From Hydrogenimonas sp. (GTDB taxonomy: Bacteria > Campylobacterota > Campylobacteria > Campylobacterales > Hydrogenimonadaceae), in assembly GCA_015494675.1 (NCBI GenBank), contig WGAW01000031.1, positions 1 to 11,078 on the forward strand: a stretch of DNA of 11,078 nt, in the 5' to 3' direction. Position 1 is the stretch's first letter, and the number at the start of each line of letters is the position of its first letter. The notes under the pieces are model-generated. The model had not been told where the DNA came from, ran no database searches, and was given only the letters and a program-made list of their open reading frames with translations. This document shows positions 1 through 8,365 of the stretch, one piece after another. Made by a program: the position numbers and the translations under genes.

Positions 1-682
1 GGCTCAGGTAGCTTATATGCCCCGCCATACGTCCTACCGCCAGGCCGGTAAAACCGTCTTCTTCGAAATCCTTCGGGTCGTAGTTGCCGTTTTTGAATTT
101 CGGATCTTTTATTATCGCTTCCTGAACCACTTTGTTGAAAGCTATCGCCCATGGACGTGTGGCATGGGTTGCCGCCATAACTATCGTATGTTTTGCAAGC
201 CCCGGGTACTCCACGGCGAACCTAAGGGCCTGCATTCCGCCCATCGAGCCGCCTATTATCGCATGAAGACGGTCGATTCCCATTCGACTAAGCAGAATTC
301 TCTGCGCCTTCACCATATCCTTTACCGTGACGACCGGGAAGCGAAGGCGGTAGCGATCTTCGCCCGGGTAGATTCTGGACATAGGGCCGGTCGAGCCGTA
401 GCAGCTCCCGATCACGTTTACGCATATCACGAAAAACTTCTCGGTATCGACCGCCTTGCCGTCCCCGATCAGGGCGTCCCACCAGCCGGGTTTCCTGTCG
501 CCTTCGTAAAGGCCCGCCGCATGGTGGCTCCCGCTGAGGGCATGTGTAATCAGCACTGCGTTGCTCTTCTCTTCGTTCAGCTCTCCATAGGTTTCGTAGA
601 CCAGTTCGTACGGCTCAAGAATACGCCCGCTCTCGAGGTAGAGAGCGTTCGTAAAGAGCTCTTTACGTGTATCAATTTTCAA
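1..682 (-). CDS. metX: Homoserine O-acetyltransferase MetX, C-terminus outside the window
   Basis: Transfers an acetyl group from acetyl-CoA to homoserine, the activating step of methionine synthesis by direct sulfhydrylation; cytoplasmic alpha/beta hydrolase fold. The 227 visible residues include the oxyanion-region HALSGSHHAAG stretch (about 47-57), the family motif IGSCYGSTGP (91-100) and the nucleophile elbow GGSMGGMQ with Ser146 as the expected catalytic serine. The His/Asp of the triad would lie in the missing part; the family is usually about 370 residues. The start is taken as TTG at 682: the frame is closed by a TAA shortly upstream, no ATG is available, and the protein then begins LKIDTRKELF, as relatives begin with MKI. 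A GAGG Shine-Dalgarno-like run lies about 10 nt upstream. It follows guaB by 40 bp on the same strand, so it is probably the last visible gene of that operon. Acetyl rather than succinyl specificity is inferred from the family, not proven. Confidence 0.93.
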   Translation of the reverse strand, partial: MKIDTRKELFTNALYLESGRILEPYELVYETYGELNEEKSNAVLITHALSGSHHAAGLYEGDRKPGWWDALIGDGKAVDTEKFFVICVNVIGSCYGSTGPMSRIYPGEDRYRLRFPVVTVKDMVKAQRILLSRMGIDRLHAIIGGSMGGMQALRFAVEYPGLAKHTIVMAATHATRPWAIAFNKVVQEAIIKDPKFKNGNYDPKDFEEDGFTGLAVGRMAGHISYLS

Positions 683-722
683 ACGCTTCCGCCCTCTCTT
701 TTACGATCACCCGACTCATTCG

Positions 723-2183
<1,461 letters not shown>

Positions 2184-3533
2184 TTATTTTTCATATGCTA
2201 CGGCTCTCTCGAGGCTCAGTGCCCCGTCGAACACCGTCTGCTCGTCAAAATGTCTACCTATAAGTTGGAGCCCTACGGGTAGTCCTTCGGCACTCTTTTG
2301 AACCGGCAGACTTATCGCCGGCAGCCCGGCAAGGTTTATACCGATCGTATAGGCGTCGCTCAGGTACATCTGAAGCGGATCGGCCATCTCCCCGAATTTG
2401 AAAGCGGGAGTCGGAGCCACCGGAGATAGTATCAGGTCGGCATCTTTGAACACCTCTTCGAACTCATCTTTTATCAGGTGGCGCACCTTCTGCGCTTTGA
2501 GGTAGTAGGCATCGTAGTATCCAGAAGAGAGGACGAAACTTCCAAGCAGAATCCTGCGCTTAACCTCTTCTCCGAACCCTTCGCTTCTGGTTTTGAGATA
2601 GAGCTCTTTGAGATCGTCGGCACCTTCGGCACGGTTTCCGTATCTTATCCCGTCGTATCGGCTCAGGTTGGCGCTCGCCTCCGCAGTAGCGATGATATAG
2701 TAGGCGGCTATATCGTATTTCGCACCCATCATCTCTTTGTGGACGATCTTGTGGCCCGCCTCTTCAAGAGCTTTTATCGCGGTCTCGTAAGCCGACTGCA
2801 CCTCTTTGGAGGCATCTTTTATATAGTTGTCTACGACTGCGACGGTAAGCTTTCTGTCGGGATCGAGATTTGGGGCCACAGGAACGTACTCCACATCCGC
2901 ACTCGTACTGTCACGGCTGTCGTGCCCGCTAATAATGTCGTATAAAATAGCGGCATCTTCCACATTCTGAGTCATCGGTCCTATCTGATCCAGACTCGAA
3001 CTGTAGGCTCCAAGCCCCCATCTGCTTACACGCCCGTAGGTCGGTTTCATCCCCACTATGCCGCAAAACGCGGCCGGCTGCCTTATGGAGCCTCCGGTAT
3101 CGCTTCCCAGAGCCGCTATCGCCACACCGGCGCCAACTGCTGCGGCCGATCCGCCTGAAGAGCCTCCGGGAACACGCTCCGGGTCGTGCGGGTTCAGGGT
3201 CTTTCCGTAGAAGCTACTCTCGGTAGAACTTCCCATAGCGAACTCGTCCATATTGGCACGCCCGAACGGAGAAAGCCCGGCCGCTTCAATCTTTTCGATC
3301 ACCGTAGCGTTGTATGGAGCCACATACCCCTGCAAAATTCTGCTCGCCGAGGTAACACTCCACCCTTTTACCTGTATGTTGTCTTTTATGAGCAGCGGGA
3401 CGCCTTCGCCGGCTTCATCGAACGCGATATAGGCGTTCAGATCCGACCTCTCCTCCGCTCTGCGCCTAATATCTTCACGCAGTACGGCTATCTCATCTTT
3501 TGGAAGCTTCAAAGCCTCTTTAAGCGTTATCAA
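2184..3533 (-). CDS. gatA: Asp-tRNA(Asn)/Glu-tRNA(Gln) amidotransferase subunit A
   Basis: Glutaminase/amidase subunit of the GatCAB complex, which converts misacylated Glu-tRNA(Gln) and/or Asp-tRNA(Asn) to the amide form; cytosolic. The amidase-signature Ser-cisSer-Lys triad is visible: Lys50 in LLIKDN, Ser125 in [12 protein letters not shown] and nucleophile Ser149 in [12 protein letters not shown]. Their spacing matches characterised GatA. Length is 449 residues. The frame stays open a further 30 codons to an ATG at 3623, but I choose TTG at 3533: an AAGGAGA site sits 6 nt before it, the protein then begins LITLKEAL as relatives begin with MITLKEAL, and the extra 30 residues are a low-complexity read of the overlapping small gene. 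The TTG shares bases with the TGA of that small gene, which suggests translational coupling. gatB and gatC are not in the window, so the complex is encoded at split loci. Confidence 0.96.
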   Translation of the reverse strand: MITLKEALKLPKDEIAVLREDIRRRAEERSDLNAYIAFDEAGEGVPLLIKDNIQVKGWSVTSASRILQGYVAPYNATVIEKIEAAGLSPFGRANMDEFAMGSSTESSFYGKTLNPHDPERVPGGSSGGSAAAVGAGVAIAALGSDTGGSIRQPAAFCGIVGMKPTYGRVSRWGLGAYSSSLDQIGPMTQNVEDAAILYDIISGHDSRDSTSADVEYVPVAPNLDPDRKLTVAVVDNYIKDASKEVQSAYETAIKALEEAGHKIVHKEMMGAKYDIAAYYIIATAEASANLSRYDGIRYGNRAEGADDLKELYLKTRSEGFGEEVKRRILLGSFVLSSGYYDAYYLKAQKVRHLIKDEFEEVFKDADLILSPVAPTPAFKFGEMADPLQMYLSDAYTIGINLAGLPAISLPVQKSAEGLPVGLQLIGRHFDEQTVFDGALSLERAVAYEK

Positions 3534-3649
3534 CCTTCTCTCCTTTTCTTCATCTTCAAAAGGGCTATACCAAGCGCTACAGCCGCCGCTATCACCCCTA
3601 TCGTCTCGACTATTACAGGCCATGTAACGGGCTTGCTCAGATCAAACAT
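3530..3649 (-). CDS. 39-residue single-pass membrane peptide between ileS and gatA
   Basis: Small gene missed by long-ORF searches. It encodes 39 residues: a short polar N-terminus ([12 protein letters not shown]), a hydrophobic stretch of about 20 residues at 11-31 rich in Ile, Ala and Val with the core [14 protein letters not shown], and a basic tail KMKKRREG. This fits one transmembrane helix with the basic C-terminus in the cytoplasm (positive-inside rule). Support that it is real: an ATG start with a GAGG site 6 nt upstream; the start lies inside the last codons of ileS (8-bp overlap) and the stop overlaps the TTG of gatA by 4 bp; and it fills exactly the gap between the two genes. The ribosome site for gatA lies inside its last codons, so its translation probably helps gatA initiation. 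Function is unknown. It could be a membrane-anchoring or stabilising micropeptide, or mainly a coupling device. Confidence 0.72.
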   Translation of the reverse strand: MFDLSKPVTWPVIVETIGVIAAAVALGIALLKMKKRREG

Positions 3650-6398
3650 TCAAAACCTCGGCACACCGTTCGCACAATCCGTCCTCTTTAGGTGCGGCAA
3701 AGCGCCAGCAGCGGGGGCATTTGTGTCCGGACGCCCTGACTATTTCGAATCTGTCTCCCTCTATCTCGAACTCACCGAGCACTTCCGTGTCGGCTTCCCC
3801 CCTGATCTCGCTCACCACAAACCAGTCTTCGGCGTCTTTGGCGCTCAGGATATCGAGCTTTTCACTCTTCACGGCGATACCGAGCTCAAGCGTCTGCTTT
3901 ATGAGACCCTCTTTTTTCAGGCGGTCGACAATTTCGAAAAAGGCCTCTCTCGCCGCTATCATATACCCTTCATCCAATGCGCTTTCGGGTTTTTGCAGCG
4001 GCTCGTAGCGAAAATCGAAAATATCCTCCGCTTCACCCTTGATCACGTCGGGGGCGTACTCGAGCAGCTCGTCGCATGTATATGTGAGTACCGGGGCTAC
4101 AAGCGGTATGAGCGCACGCGCTATCATAGCTACCGCACTCTGACTGCTCCTTCTTGTCGGGCTGTTTTTCTCTTCGCAGTATAGGCGGTCTTTAGTTATG
4201 TCGAGGTAGATCCCGCTAAGCTCGTTGGTCAGAAAATTGTTGAGTGTATGGAAGCCTTTAGAGTAGTCGTAAGTGTCGAAAGAGGCTCTCATCGAGTCGA
4301 AAACTTCGGCCGCCTTTTTGACAATCCAGCGGTCCAGCTCTCCCATCCGGCTCGGTTCCATGACACTCTCGAGATCATCCACATTTGCCAGCAGAAAGCG
4401 GAACGTATTGCGGATTTTACGGTAGTTTTCCGCCACCTGTTTTAGTATGGCATCGCTTATCTTTAGGTCGCTCTTGTATTCGCTCATCGCAACCCAAAGT
4501 CGCAGAATCTCACTACCGTAGCGCTTCGCTACCTCATCCGGGGCGACGACGTTTCCTTTGGATTTGGACATCTTTTCGCCCTTTTCGTCCACCGTGAAAC
4601 CGTGCGTCAAGATCGCCTTATACGGGGCTTTGTGTTCCACCGCGCACCCCAGAAGCAGGGAGCTCTGGAACCACCCCCTGTGCTGGTCGCTACCTTCGAG
4701 ATAGAGGTCGGCCGGGAACTCCCCGGCATCGTAGTTTCTCGACTTTAGCACCGCATTCCACGTAGAGCCGCTGTCGAACCATACATCCAGTATATCCATC
4801 ACCTTTTCCAGATCGTTCGGATCGTAGCCGCTGCCCGGATAGAGCAGCTCTTCGATGCTCATCTCATACCATGCGTCGCACCCCTTCATCTCGAAAATCA
4901 TCGCGACGAAGTTCAGAACCTTCTCGTCCAAAATCACCTTTCCGCTCTTTCTGTCTCGGAAGAAGGCTATCGGAACACCCCAGTCGCGCTGCCTGCTTAT
5001 ACACCAGTCGGGACGCCCTTCTACCATCGAGCTCAATCTGTTTCGGCCCCACTCCGGGTAGAATTTTGTCTTCTCTATCTCGCCCAGTGCGATTTCGCGA
5101 AGGCTCTTTTGCTCACCCTCCGGCTTTCCGTCGATACTTATGAACCACTGCTTCGTCGCACGGAAAATAAGTGGTGTATGACTTCGCCAGCAGTGCGGGT
5201 AGGAGTGCGTAAATCTCTCTACCTTCAAAAGAGCCTTTCCCAGAAGCTTCAAAATCTCTTCATTCGCATCGAAGATATGTTTTCCCACGAACTCTTCAGC
5301 GTTGGGCAGAAGATCCAGCCTCACTACGGTCTCGTCGAATTTACCCTCTTCATCTACAGGCATCACCACATCGAGCCCGTACTTAAGTCCTACCCTGTAG
5401 TCGTCCTCTCCGTGCCCGGGCGCCGTATGTACGGCCCCTGTTCCGTTTTCCATCAGAACATGTTCTCCGAGCACTATCCGCGAAGGTCTGCCGTTTAGCG
5501 GGTTGATTGCATTCTCGCCCTCGAGATCTCTTGCGGGTATGCGCATCTCTATCGGCCCCTCCACGACTCCGCTCTCCCGGAGGTCGTCGAAGAGCTTTTC
5601 GGCTACGATATAGCCGTCTTTCGTCAAAACGTACATCTCTTCCGGATTGAGACTGATGCCCACGTTGGCCGGCAGCGTCCATGGCGTTGTGGTCCAGATC
5701 ACGATAGCGGCCGCTTCCGGATGTCCCAGTTTCTGCTTCGCCTTGTCGGAGAGCTCGAAAGCGACATAGACGGAGAAGTCCTCTCTCTCCTCGTACTCCA
5801 CCTCGGCCTCAGCCAGTGCGGTACGTTCGGCCCAGCTCCAGTATACCGGTTTGTTCCTCTCTACAAGCAGCCCTTTTGAGGCTACGCTGCAGAGCGTTCT
5901 GTATATGTCGGCCTCGAAACTGAAATCCATCGTTACATAGGGCCTCTCCCAGTCGGCAATTACGCCGAGCGCTTTGAATCCCTCTTTCTGCACCTCCACG
6001 AACTTTGCCGCATGCTGTCGGCAAAGCTCACGGATCTTCGTCTTCGGAAGCTGCTCTTTTTTCGCTTTGCCTATCTTCTTTTCGACCTGCTGCTCGATAG
6101 GAAGACCGTGACAGTCCCAGCCCGGCGTGAATCGTACCGCATACCCCTGAAAATAGTTGTCTTTTACGATTATGTCCTTAAGCACCTTGTTCAGCGCATG
6201 ACCGATATGTATCTTGCCGTTGGCGTAGGGGGGGCCGTCGTGCAGAGTGAAGAGCTTCTCGCCGCGACGGTTGGACTTCATCTTCTCGTAAACCCCGCTT
6301 TCGAACCATTTTCTATAACGCTTCGGTTCGTTTTGAGGCAGGTTTCCACGCATCGGAAAGGCTGTTTTGGGAAGATTTAGTGTAGACTTGTAATCCAT
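3642..6398 (-). CDS. ileS: Isoleucyl-tRNA synthetase
   Basis: Charges tRNA-Ile with isoleucine and edits mischarged valine; cytosolic class I synthetase. The 918 residues are full length. The N-terminus MDYKSTLNLPKTAFPMRG matches the family. HIGH is at 64-67 in GKIHIGHALN. The CP1 editing domain shows WTTTPWTLPANV (235-246) and the GTGAVHTAPGHGEDD block (319-333). KMSKS is at 609-613. The C-terminus carries the four-cysteine zinc site Cys894, Cys897, Cys909 and Cys912 (CPRCW...CERC), the bacterial-type IleRS with a zinc tail. The ATG has a GGAG site 6 nt upstream. It is the first gene of the minus-strand operon, with a candidate -10 box about 27 bp before the start. No T-box leader is visible; the upstream gap is only 107 bp and is shared with a divergent promoter. 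Confidence 0.98.
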   Translation of the reverse strand: MDYKSTLNLPKTAFPMRGNLPQNEPKRYRKWFESGVYEKMKSNRRGEKLFTLHDGPPYANGKIHIGHALNKVLKDIIVKDNYFQGYAVRFTPGWDCHGLPIEQQVEKKIGKAKKEQLPKTKIRELCRQHAAKFVEVQKEGFKALGVIADWERPYVTMDFSFEADIYRTLCSVASKGLLVERNKPVYWSWAERTALAEAEVEYEEREDFSVYVAFELSDKAKQKLGHPEAAAIVIWTTTPWTLPANVGISLNPEEMYVLTKDGYIVAEKLFDDLRESGVVEGPIEMRIPARDLEGENAINPLNGRPSRIVLGEHVLMENGTGAVHTAPGHGEDDYRVGLKYGLDVVMPVDEEGKFDETVVRLDLLPNAEEFVGKHIFDANEEILKLLGKALLKVERFTHSYPHCWRSHTPLIFRATKQWFISIDGKPEGEQKSLREIALGEIEKTKFYPEWGRNRLSSMVEGRPDWCISRQRDWGVPIAFFRDRKSGKVILDEKVLNFVAMIFEMKGCDAWYEMSIEELLYPGSGYDPNDLEKVMDILDVWFDSGSTWNAVLKSRNYDAGEFPADLYLEGSDQHRGWFQSSLLLGCAVEHKAPYKAILTHGFTVDEKGEKMSKSKGNVVAPDEVAKRYGSEILRLWVAMSEYKSDLKISDAILKQVAENYRKIRNTFRFLLANVDDLESVMEPSRMGELDRWIVKKAAEVFDSMRASFDTYDYSKGFHTLNNFLTNELSGIYLDITKDRLYCEEKNSPTRRSSQSAVAMIARALIPLVAPVLTYTCDELLEYAPDVIKGEAEDIFDFRYEPLQKPESALDEGYMIAAREAFFEIVDRLKKEGLIKQTLELGIAVKSEKLDILSAKDAEDWFVVSEIRGEADTEVLGEFEIEGDRFEIVRASGHKCPRCWRFAAPKEDGLCERCAEVLNV

Positions 6399-6424
6399 TC
6401 GGTACTCCGGATAAAAATTGGCCT

Positions 6425-6430
6425 ATTATA
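6425..6430 (-). promoter_or_regulatory. Candidate -10 box for the ileS-gatA-guaB-metX operon
   Basis: On the minus strand this reads TATAAT, a perfect -10 hexamer. It would place transcription start near 6418, giving a leader of about 20 nt with the ileS ribosome site in it. No good -35 is found 17 bp upstream, which is normal for sigma-70 promoters in Campylobacterota. It lies back to back with the promoter at 6476. Confidence 0.6.
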
Positions 6431-6475
6431 TTTAAAGAGCCATTAAAAAGGGCTGATTCACGGCACCCACTTTGG

Positions 6476-6481
6476 TATAAT
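6476..6481 (+). promoter_or_regulatory. Candidate -10 box for the CinA-family gene
   Basis: Perfect TATAAT on the plus strand, 24 bp before the ATG. The implied leader is about 18 nt and includes the AGGAG ribosome site at 6493-6497. The -35 region is weak. The two -10 boxes of this divergent pair are 45 bp apart. Confidence 0.6.
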
Positions 6482-6505
6482 GGTGCAACTACAGGAGTTG
6501 AAAGC

Positions 6506-7591
6506 ATGAGAAACCGACTGATTGTAATAGGAAAAAACCTATATCTGAACCGGCCGTTTATGGAGTATATTGAACGTGAGCTGACGCACCTCGGTTTTCT
6601 GGAGCAGATCACGAAGCTCTCTGAAACCAGCAGCGAAACGGTGGCTCTGCTGCAGGAGCAGATCTCCGGCGGCGGCAACATAGTCGTTGTGGCGAACAGG
6701 AGGGCTTTTACCCCCGTAAGCAAACTGCTCGCGACGATGACGGAAGATACCCTGATACTTAAAGAGAACATACTGATTCCGTCCAAAAGCGCGGTATACG
6801 ACGACAACAGTTTCCTGCTCAGATATGAGGACCGCTCCATAAACGTCGTGATGGCGGAACCCGGCAGGACTATGCCGGTTTTTCTCGTCGAAGAGGAGAA
6901 GAGAGAGGGAGTCATTCACGTTTTCAACATGGACGAAGAGGGTGCGGACGCTCTTTTGGATCCTCTGGCAAAAAGCTACGAGGTCGAGTTCTCGTCCACC
7001 ACTCTCACACCCGGTTGGCTGAAAGTGGAGTGCAGCGCGAAAAAGTTCGGAAGGCTTGAAAACTTCCTAAAAAGCGTCAAACAGCTTATGGGCGACAAAG
7101 TGATCGAGTCTACGAACATCATAGCCTACCTTATACACAGACTTTCTCATGCACAAAAGAGCGTCACATTCGCGGAGAGCTGTACAGGCGGACGCATCGC
7201 GGCGAGGCTCACTTCGGAGGCGGGCTCCTCCACGATCTTCAAAGGCTCTCTGGTAACCTACTCAAACGCTCTTAAAGCCGGATGGCTTGGGGTTGAAAAG
7301 GAGGTGTTCGAAAAGTATGGCGCGGTGAGCAGAGAGTGTGTCGAGCAGATGCTCGCAGGTGCGAAGGAGATCGCCGGTGCAGACTACGCTGTTGCGGTAA
7401 GCGGGATAGCCGGACCCGGAGGAGGCACACCGCAAAAGCCGGTGGGAACCGTCGTTATAGGTGCAAAAAGCGATACGCATACGGTTATCGAAACCCTACA
7501 CTTCGAAGGAGATCGCAACTATATACAGGAGCAGAGCGCACTTTACGCCTACAAACTGCTTTTTCAGATAGCTTCCGAAGAGCTTTTTTGA
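6506..7591 (+). CDS. CinA-family protein: degenerate N-terminal half plus nicotinamide-nucleotide amidase domain
   Basis: 361 residues. The C-terminal half (about 205-357) is a CinA/PncC domain, which deamidates nicotinamide mononucleotide to nicotinate mononucleotide in NAD recycling. Visible motifs are TFAESCTGGRIA with Ser225 as the expected catalytic serine, VTYSNALKAGWLG with conserved Tyr252, Asn254 and Lys257, and SGIAGPGGGTPQKPVGTV (299-316). The N-terminal half (1-200) sits where CinA proteins carry a MoCF-like domain (COG1058; ADP-ribose pyrophosphatase in some members), but the expected glycine-rich GGLGPT-type motif is replaced by VVANRRAFTP (about 61-70). I infer a diverged, probably catalytically dead, domain. 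Full CinA is about 410 residues, so this half is also shortened. The start ATG has AGGAG 8 nt upstream. It stands alone between the divergent ileS promoter and the tRNA cluster. A role in competence, implied by the old name, is not supported by anything seen here. Confidence 0.88.
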   Translation: MRNRLIVIGKNLYLNRPFMEYIERELTHLGFLEQITKLSETSSETVALLQEQISGGGNIVVVANRRAFTPVSKLLATMTEDTLILKENILIPSKSAVYDDNSFLLRYEDRSINVVMAEPGRTMPVFLVEEEKREGVIHVFNMDEEGADALLDPLAKSYEVEFSSTTLTPGWLKVECSAKKFGRLENFLKSVKQLMGDKVIESTNIIAYLIHRLSHAQKSVTFAESCTGGRIAARLTSEAGSSTIFKGSLVTYSNALKAGWLGVEKEVFEKYGAVSRECVEQMLAGAKEIAGADYAVAVSGIAGPGGGTPQKPVGTVVIGAKSDTHTVIETLHFEGDRNYIQEQSALYAYKLLFQIASEELF

Positions 7592-7619
7592 AAAAGCGTC
7601 AAAAAGGCATTGCCCTCTC

Positions 7620-7648
7620 TTGACAAGATGAATCTTTTTTCCTATAAT
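7620..7648 (+). promoter_or_regulatory. Consensus sigma-70 promoter of the tRNA cluster
   Basis: TTGACA at 7620-7625, a 17-bp spacer, and TATAAT at 7643-7648: a textbook match in both hexamers and spacing. Start near 7655 gives an 18-nt leader before tRNA-Lys. This is the only promoter in the window with a full -35, as expected for strong stable-RNA transcription. Confidence 0.85.
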
Positions 7649-7672
7649 TTCGCTCACGTTTACAAGATAAAC

Positions 7673-7748
<76 letters not shown>

Positions 7749-7844
7749 TGAGATCACTGTTGATCGGATGCTGAAGCGTAGAGGTTTACGCTTTTACGCC
7801 ATCTTTGGGTGCAGGTTTGCACACCAAATCGGCTTGCGAAGCTA

Positions 7845-7868
7845 AAAATGTCAAGCGGTTGACATTTT
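7845..7868 (+). terminator. Perfect 10-bp hairpin, possible terminator or attenuator
   Basis: AAAATGTCAA and TTGACATTTT are perfect complements around the loop GCGG. The 3' arm ends in four Ts and the 5' arm is preceded by a run of As, so it could act weakly in both directions. The stem is AT-rich and the T tract is short. If it terminates, tRNA-Glu, -Val and -Asp would need another promoter, and I see no convincing one between here and 7931. It may therefore be only a processing or attenuation structure. Confidence 0.35.
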
Positions 7869-7882
7869 CTTGACGCTTCCTG

Positions 7883-7905
7883 GGTTCGAATCCGATACGG
7901 GTCAC
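7883..7905 (+). repeat. Imperfect copy of the tRNA-Lys 3' end (att-like or tRNA remnant)
   Basis: Matches 7724-7746 of tRNA-Lys in 21 of 23 positions, from the T-stem GG through TTCGAATCC and the acceptor strand ACGGGTC to AC. The two differences, plus a change just before the repeat, break the T stem (G7882 faces G7894; C7880 faces T7896). The CCA is lost, and no 5' tRNA half precedes it. It is therefore not a working tRNA. Confidence 0.75.
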
Positions 7906-7930
7906 AAAAAGTGCTGTAAGGGTCCGACAT

Positions 7931-8006
7931 GACCCCTTCATCTAGTGGCCAAGGATGCCATCTTTTCAAGGTGGACACAGAGGTTCAAATCCTCTAGGGG
8001 TCGCCA
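7931..8006 (+). tRNA. tRNA-Glu (anticodon TTC)
   Basis: 76 nt with encoded CCA. Acceptor GACCCCT pairs with AGGGGTC; anticodon stem CCATC/GGTGG (one C-G and A-T rich stem with a G-T type end pair) with loop TTTTCAA giving TTC; T arm AGAGG-TTCAAAT-CCTCT; discriminator G. A GGGTC at 7920-7924 just upstream could compete with the acceptor 5' strand in the precursor. Confidence 0.96.
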
Positions 8007-8015
8007 GTTTAAAAC

Positions 8016-8091
8016 GGTCGCTTAGCTCAGTTGGTAGAGCGCCACCCTTACAAGGTGGATGCCAGTGGTTCGAGTCCACTAGCGACCACCA
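8016..8091 (+). tRNA. tRNA-Val (anticodon TAC)
   Basis: 76 nt with encoded CCA. Acceptor GGTCGCT pairs with AGCGACC; D arm GCTC/GAGC; anticodon stem CCACC/GGTGG with loop CTTACAA giving TAC; T arm AGTGG-TTCGAGT-CCACT. It lies 9 bp after tRNA-Glu. Confidence 0.97.
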
Positions 8092-8110
8092 TTTATCTTC
8101 ACAATCCGGT

Positions 8111-8187
8111 GCGGTGGTAGTTCAGTTGGTTAGAATACCGCCCTGTCACGGCGGGGGTCGCGAGTTCGAGTCTCGTCCACCGCGCCA
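8111..8187 (+). tRNA. tRNA-Asp (anticodon GTC)
   Basis: 77 nt with encoded CCA. Acceptor GCGGTGG pairs with CCACCGC; anticodon stem CCGCC/GGCGG with loop CTGTCAC giving GTC; T arm GCGAG-TTCGAGT-CTCGT with a G-T closing pair; discriminator G. Last gene of the cluster. I see no strong hairpin terminator after it, only T-rich sequence. Confidence 0.97.
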
Positions 8188-8234
8188 TTTACCAAACAGC
8201 TCCGAAACAGATCAGTTTTACCGATAATCAACAC

Positions 8235-8271
8235 TTTCTGCAAAATGTCACTTTTCTGTCATTCTTTTCTG
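8235..8271 (+). promoter_or_regulatory. TTTCTG/TGTCA repeats upstream of the response regulator (possible operator)
   Basis: TGTCA occurs at 8246-8250 and 8257-8261, exactly 11 bp apart (one helical turn). TTTCTG occurs at 8235, 8253 and 8266. Ribbon-helix-helix proteins usually bind short repeated boxes about a turn apart, so autoregulation by the downstream gene is possible. The region is T-rich and low in complexity, so chance is a serious alternative. Confidence 0.25.
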
Positions 8272-8329
8272 TTTTTGAATATTTTTCACCTATTTTATCG
8301 TGTTAATTTTCTTTTATGTTTTTATCGGT

Positions 8330-8335
8330 TACAAT
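8330..8335 (+). promoter_or_regulatory. Candidate -10 box of the response regulator gene
   Basis: TACAAT, one mismatch from consensus, preceded by a long T-rich tract (8251-8325) and no clear -35, which suits Campylobacterota sigma-70. Start near 8342 would give a leader of about 24 nt containing AAGGAG. TATTTT at 8291 is a weaker alternative. The rest of the 178-bp gap from 8188 shows nothing else. Confidence 0.4.
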
Positions 8336-8365
8336 TACAAAGCAACACCATCAAGGAGTAACACC

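Larger units (their letters stand above)
7749..7930 (+). other. 182-bp structured insert between tRNA-Lys and tRNA-Glu
   Basis: No convincing coding region. The other spacers in the cluster are 9 and 19 bp, so this gap is anomalous. It contains three successive hairpins. H1 is at 7774-7793: AAGCGTA pairs with TACGCTT, loop of 6. H2 is at 7804-7828: TTTGG and GTGCA pair with TGCAC and CCAAA around a GGTT loop, with one bulged A. H3 is at 7845-7868: 10 perfect pairs. A partial copy of the tRNA-Lys 3' end follows at 7883-7905. AAGCG of H1 and CGCTT after H3 could also pair and close the whole structure. It may be a mobile-element scar, a decayed tRNA copy or a small structured RNA; the sequence alone does not decide. 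Confidence 0.6.

Noticed and set aside
671..718. 15-codon ORF between guaB and metX
   Set aside because: Its ATG is 3 nt after the guaB stop but has no ribosome site, and the peptide has no notable feature.
3534..3623. N-terminal extension of GatA to the ATG at 3623
   Set aside because: The added 30 residues are an out-of-frame reading of the small peptide gene; the TTG at 3533 has a good ribosome site and matches the family N-terminus.
3186..4184. Plus-strand open frame of 332 codons
   Set aside because: Runs antisense across gatA, the small peptide and ileS, all well supported; no domain-like features.
7580..7600. Inverted repeat GCTTTT/AAAAGC at the end of the CinA gene
   Set aside because: Overlaps the stop codon, has a short AT stem and no T tract after it, so it is not a credible terminator.
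7955..8227. Plus-strand 90-codon open frame, and a minus-strand frame at 7754-7978
   Set aside because: Both run through intact tRNA genes and are artefacts of tRNA sequence.
8300..8365. 22-codon upstream extension of the response regulator, resembling a hydrophobic leader
   Set aside because: No ribosome site, reads T-rich promoter DNA, and would contain the candidate -10 box; the ATG at 8366 has AAGGAG.
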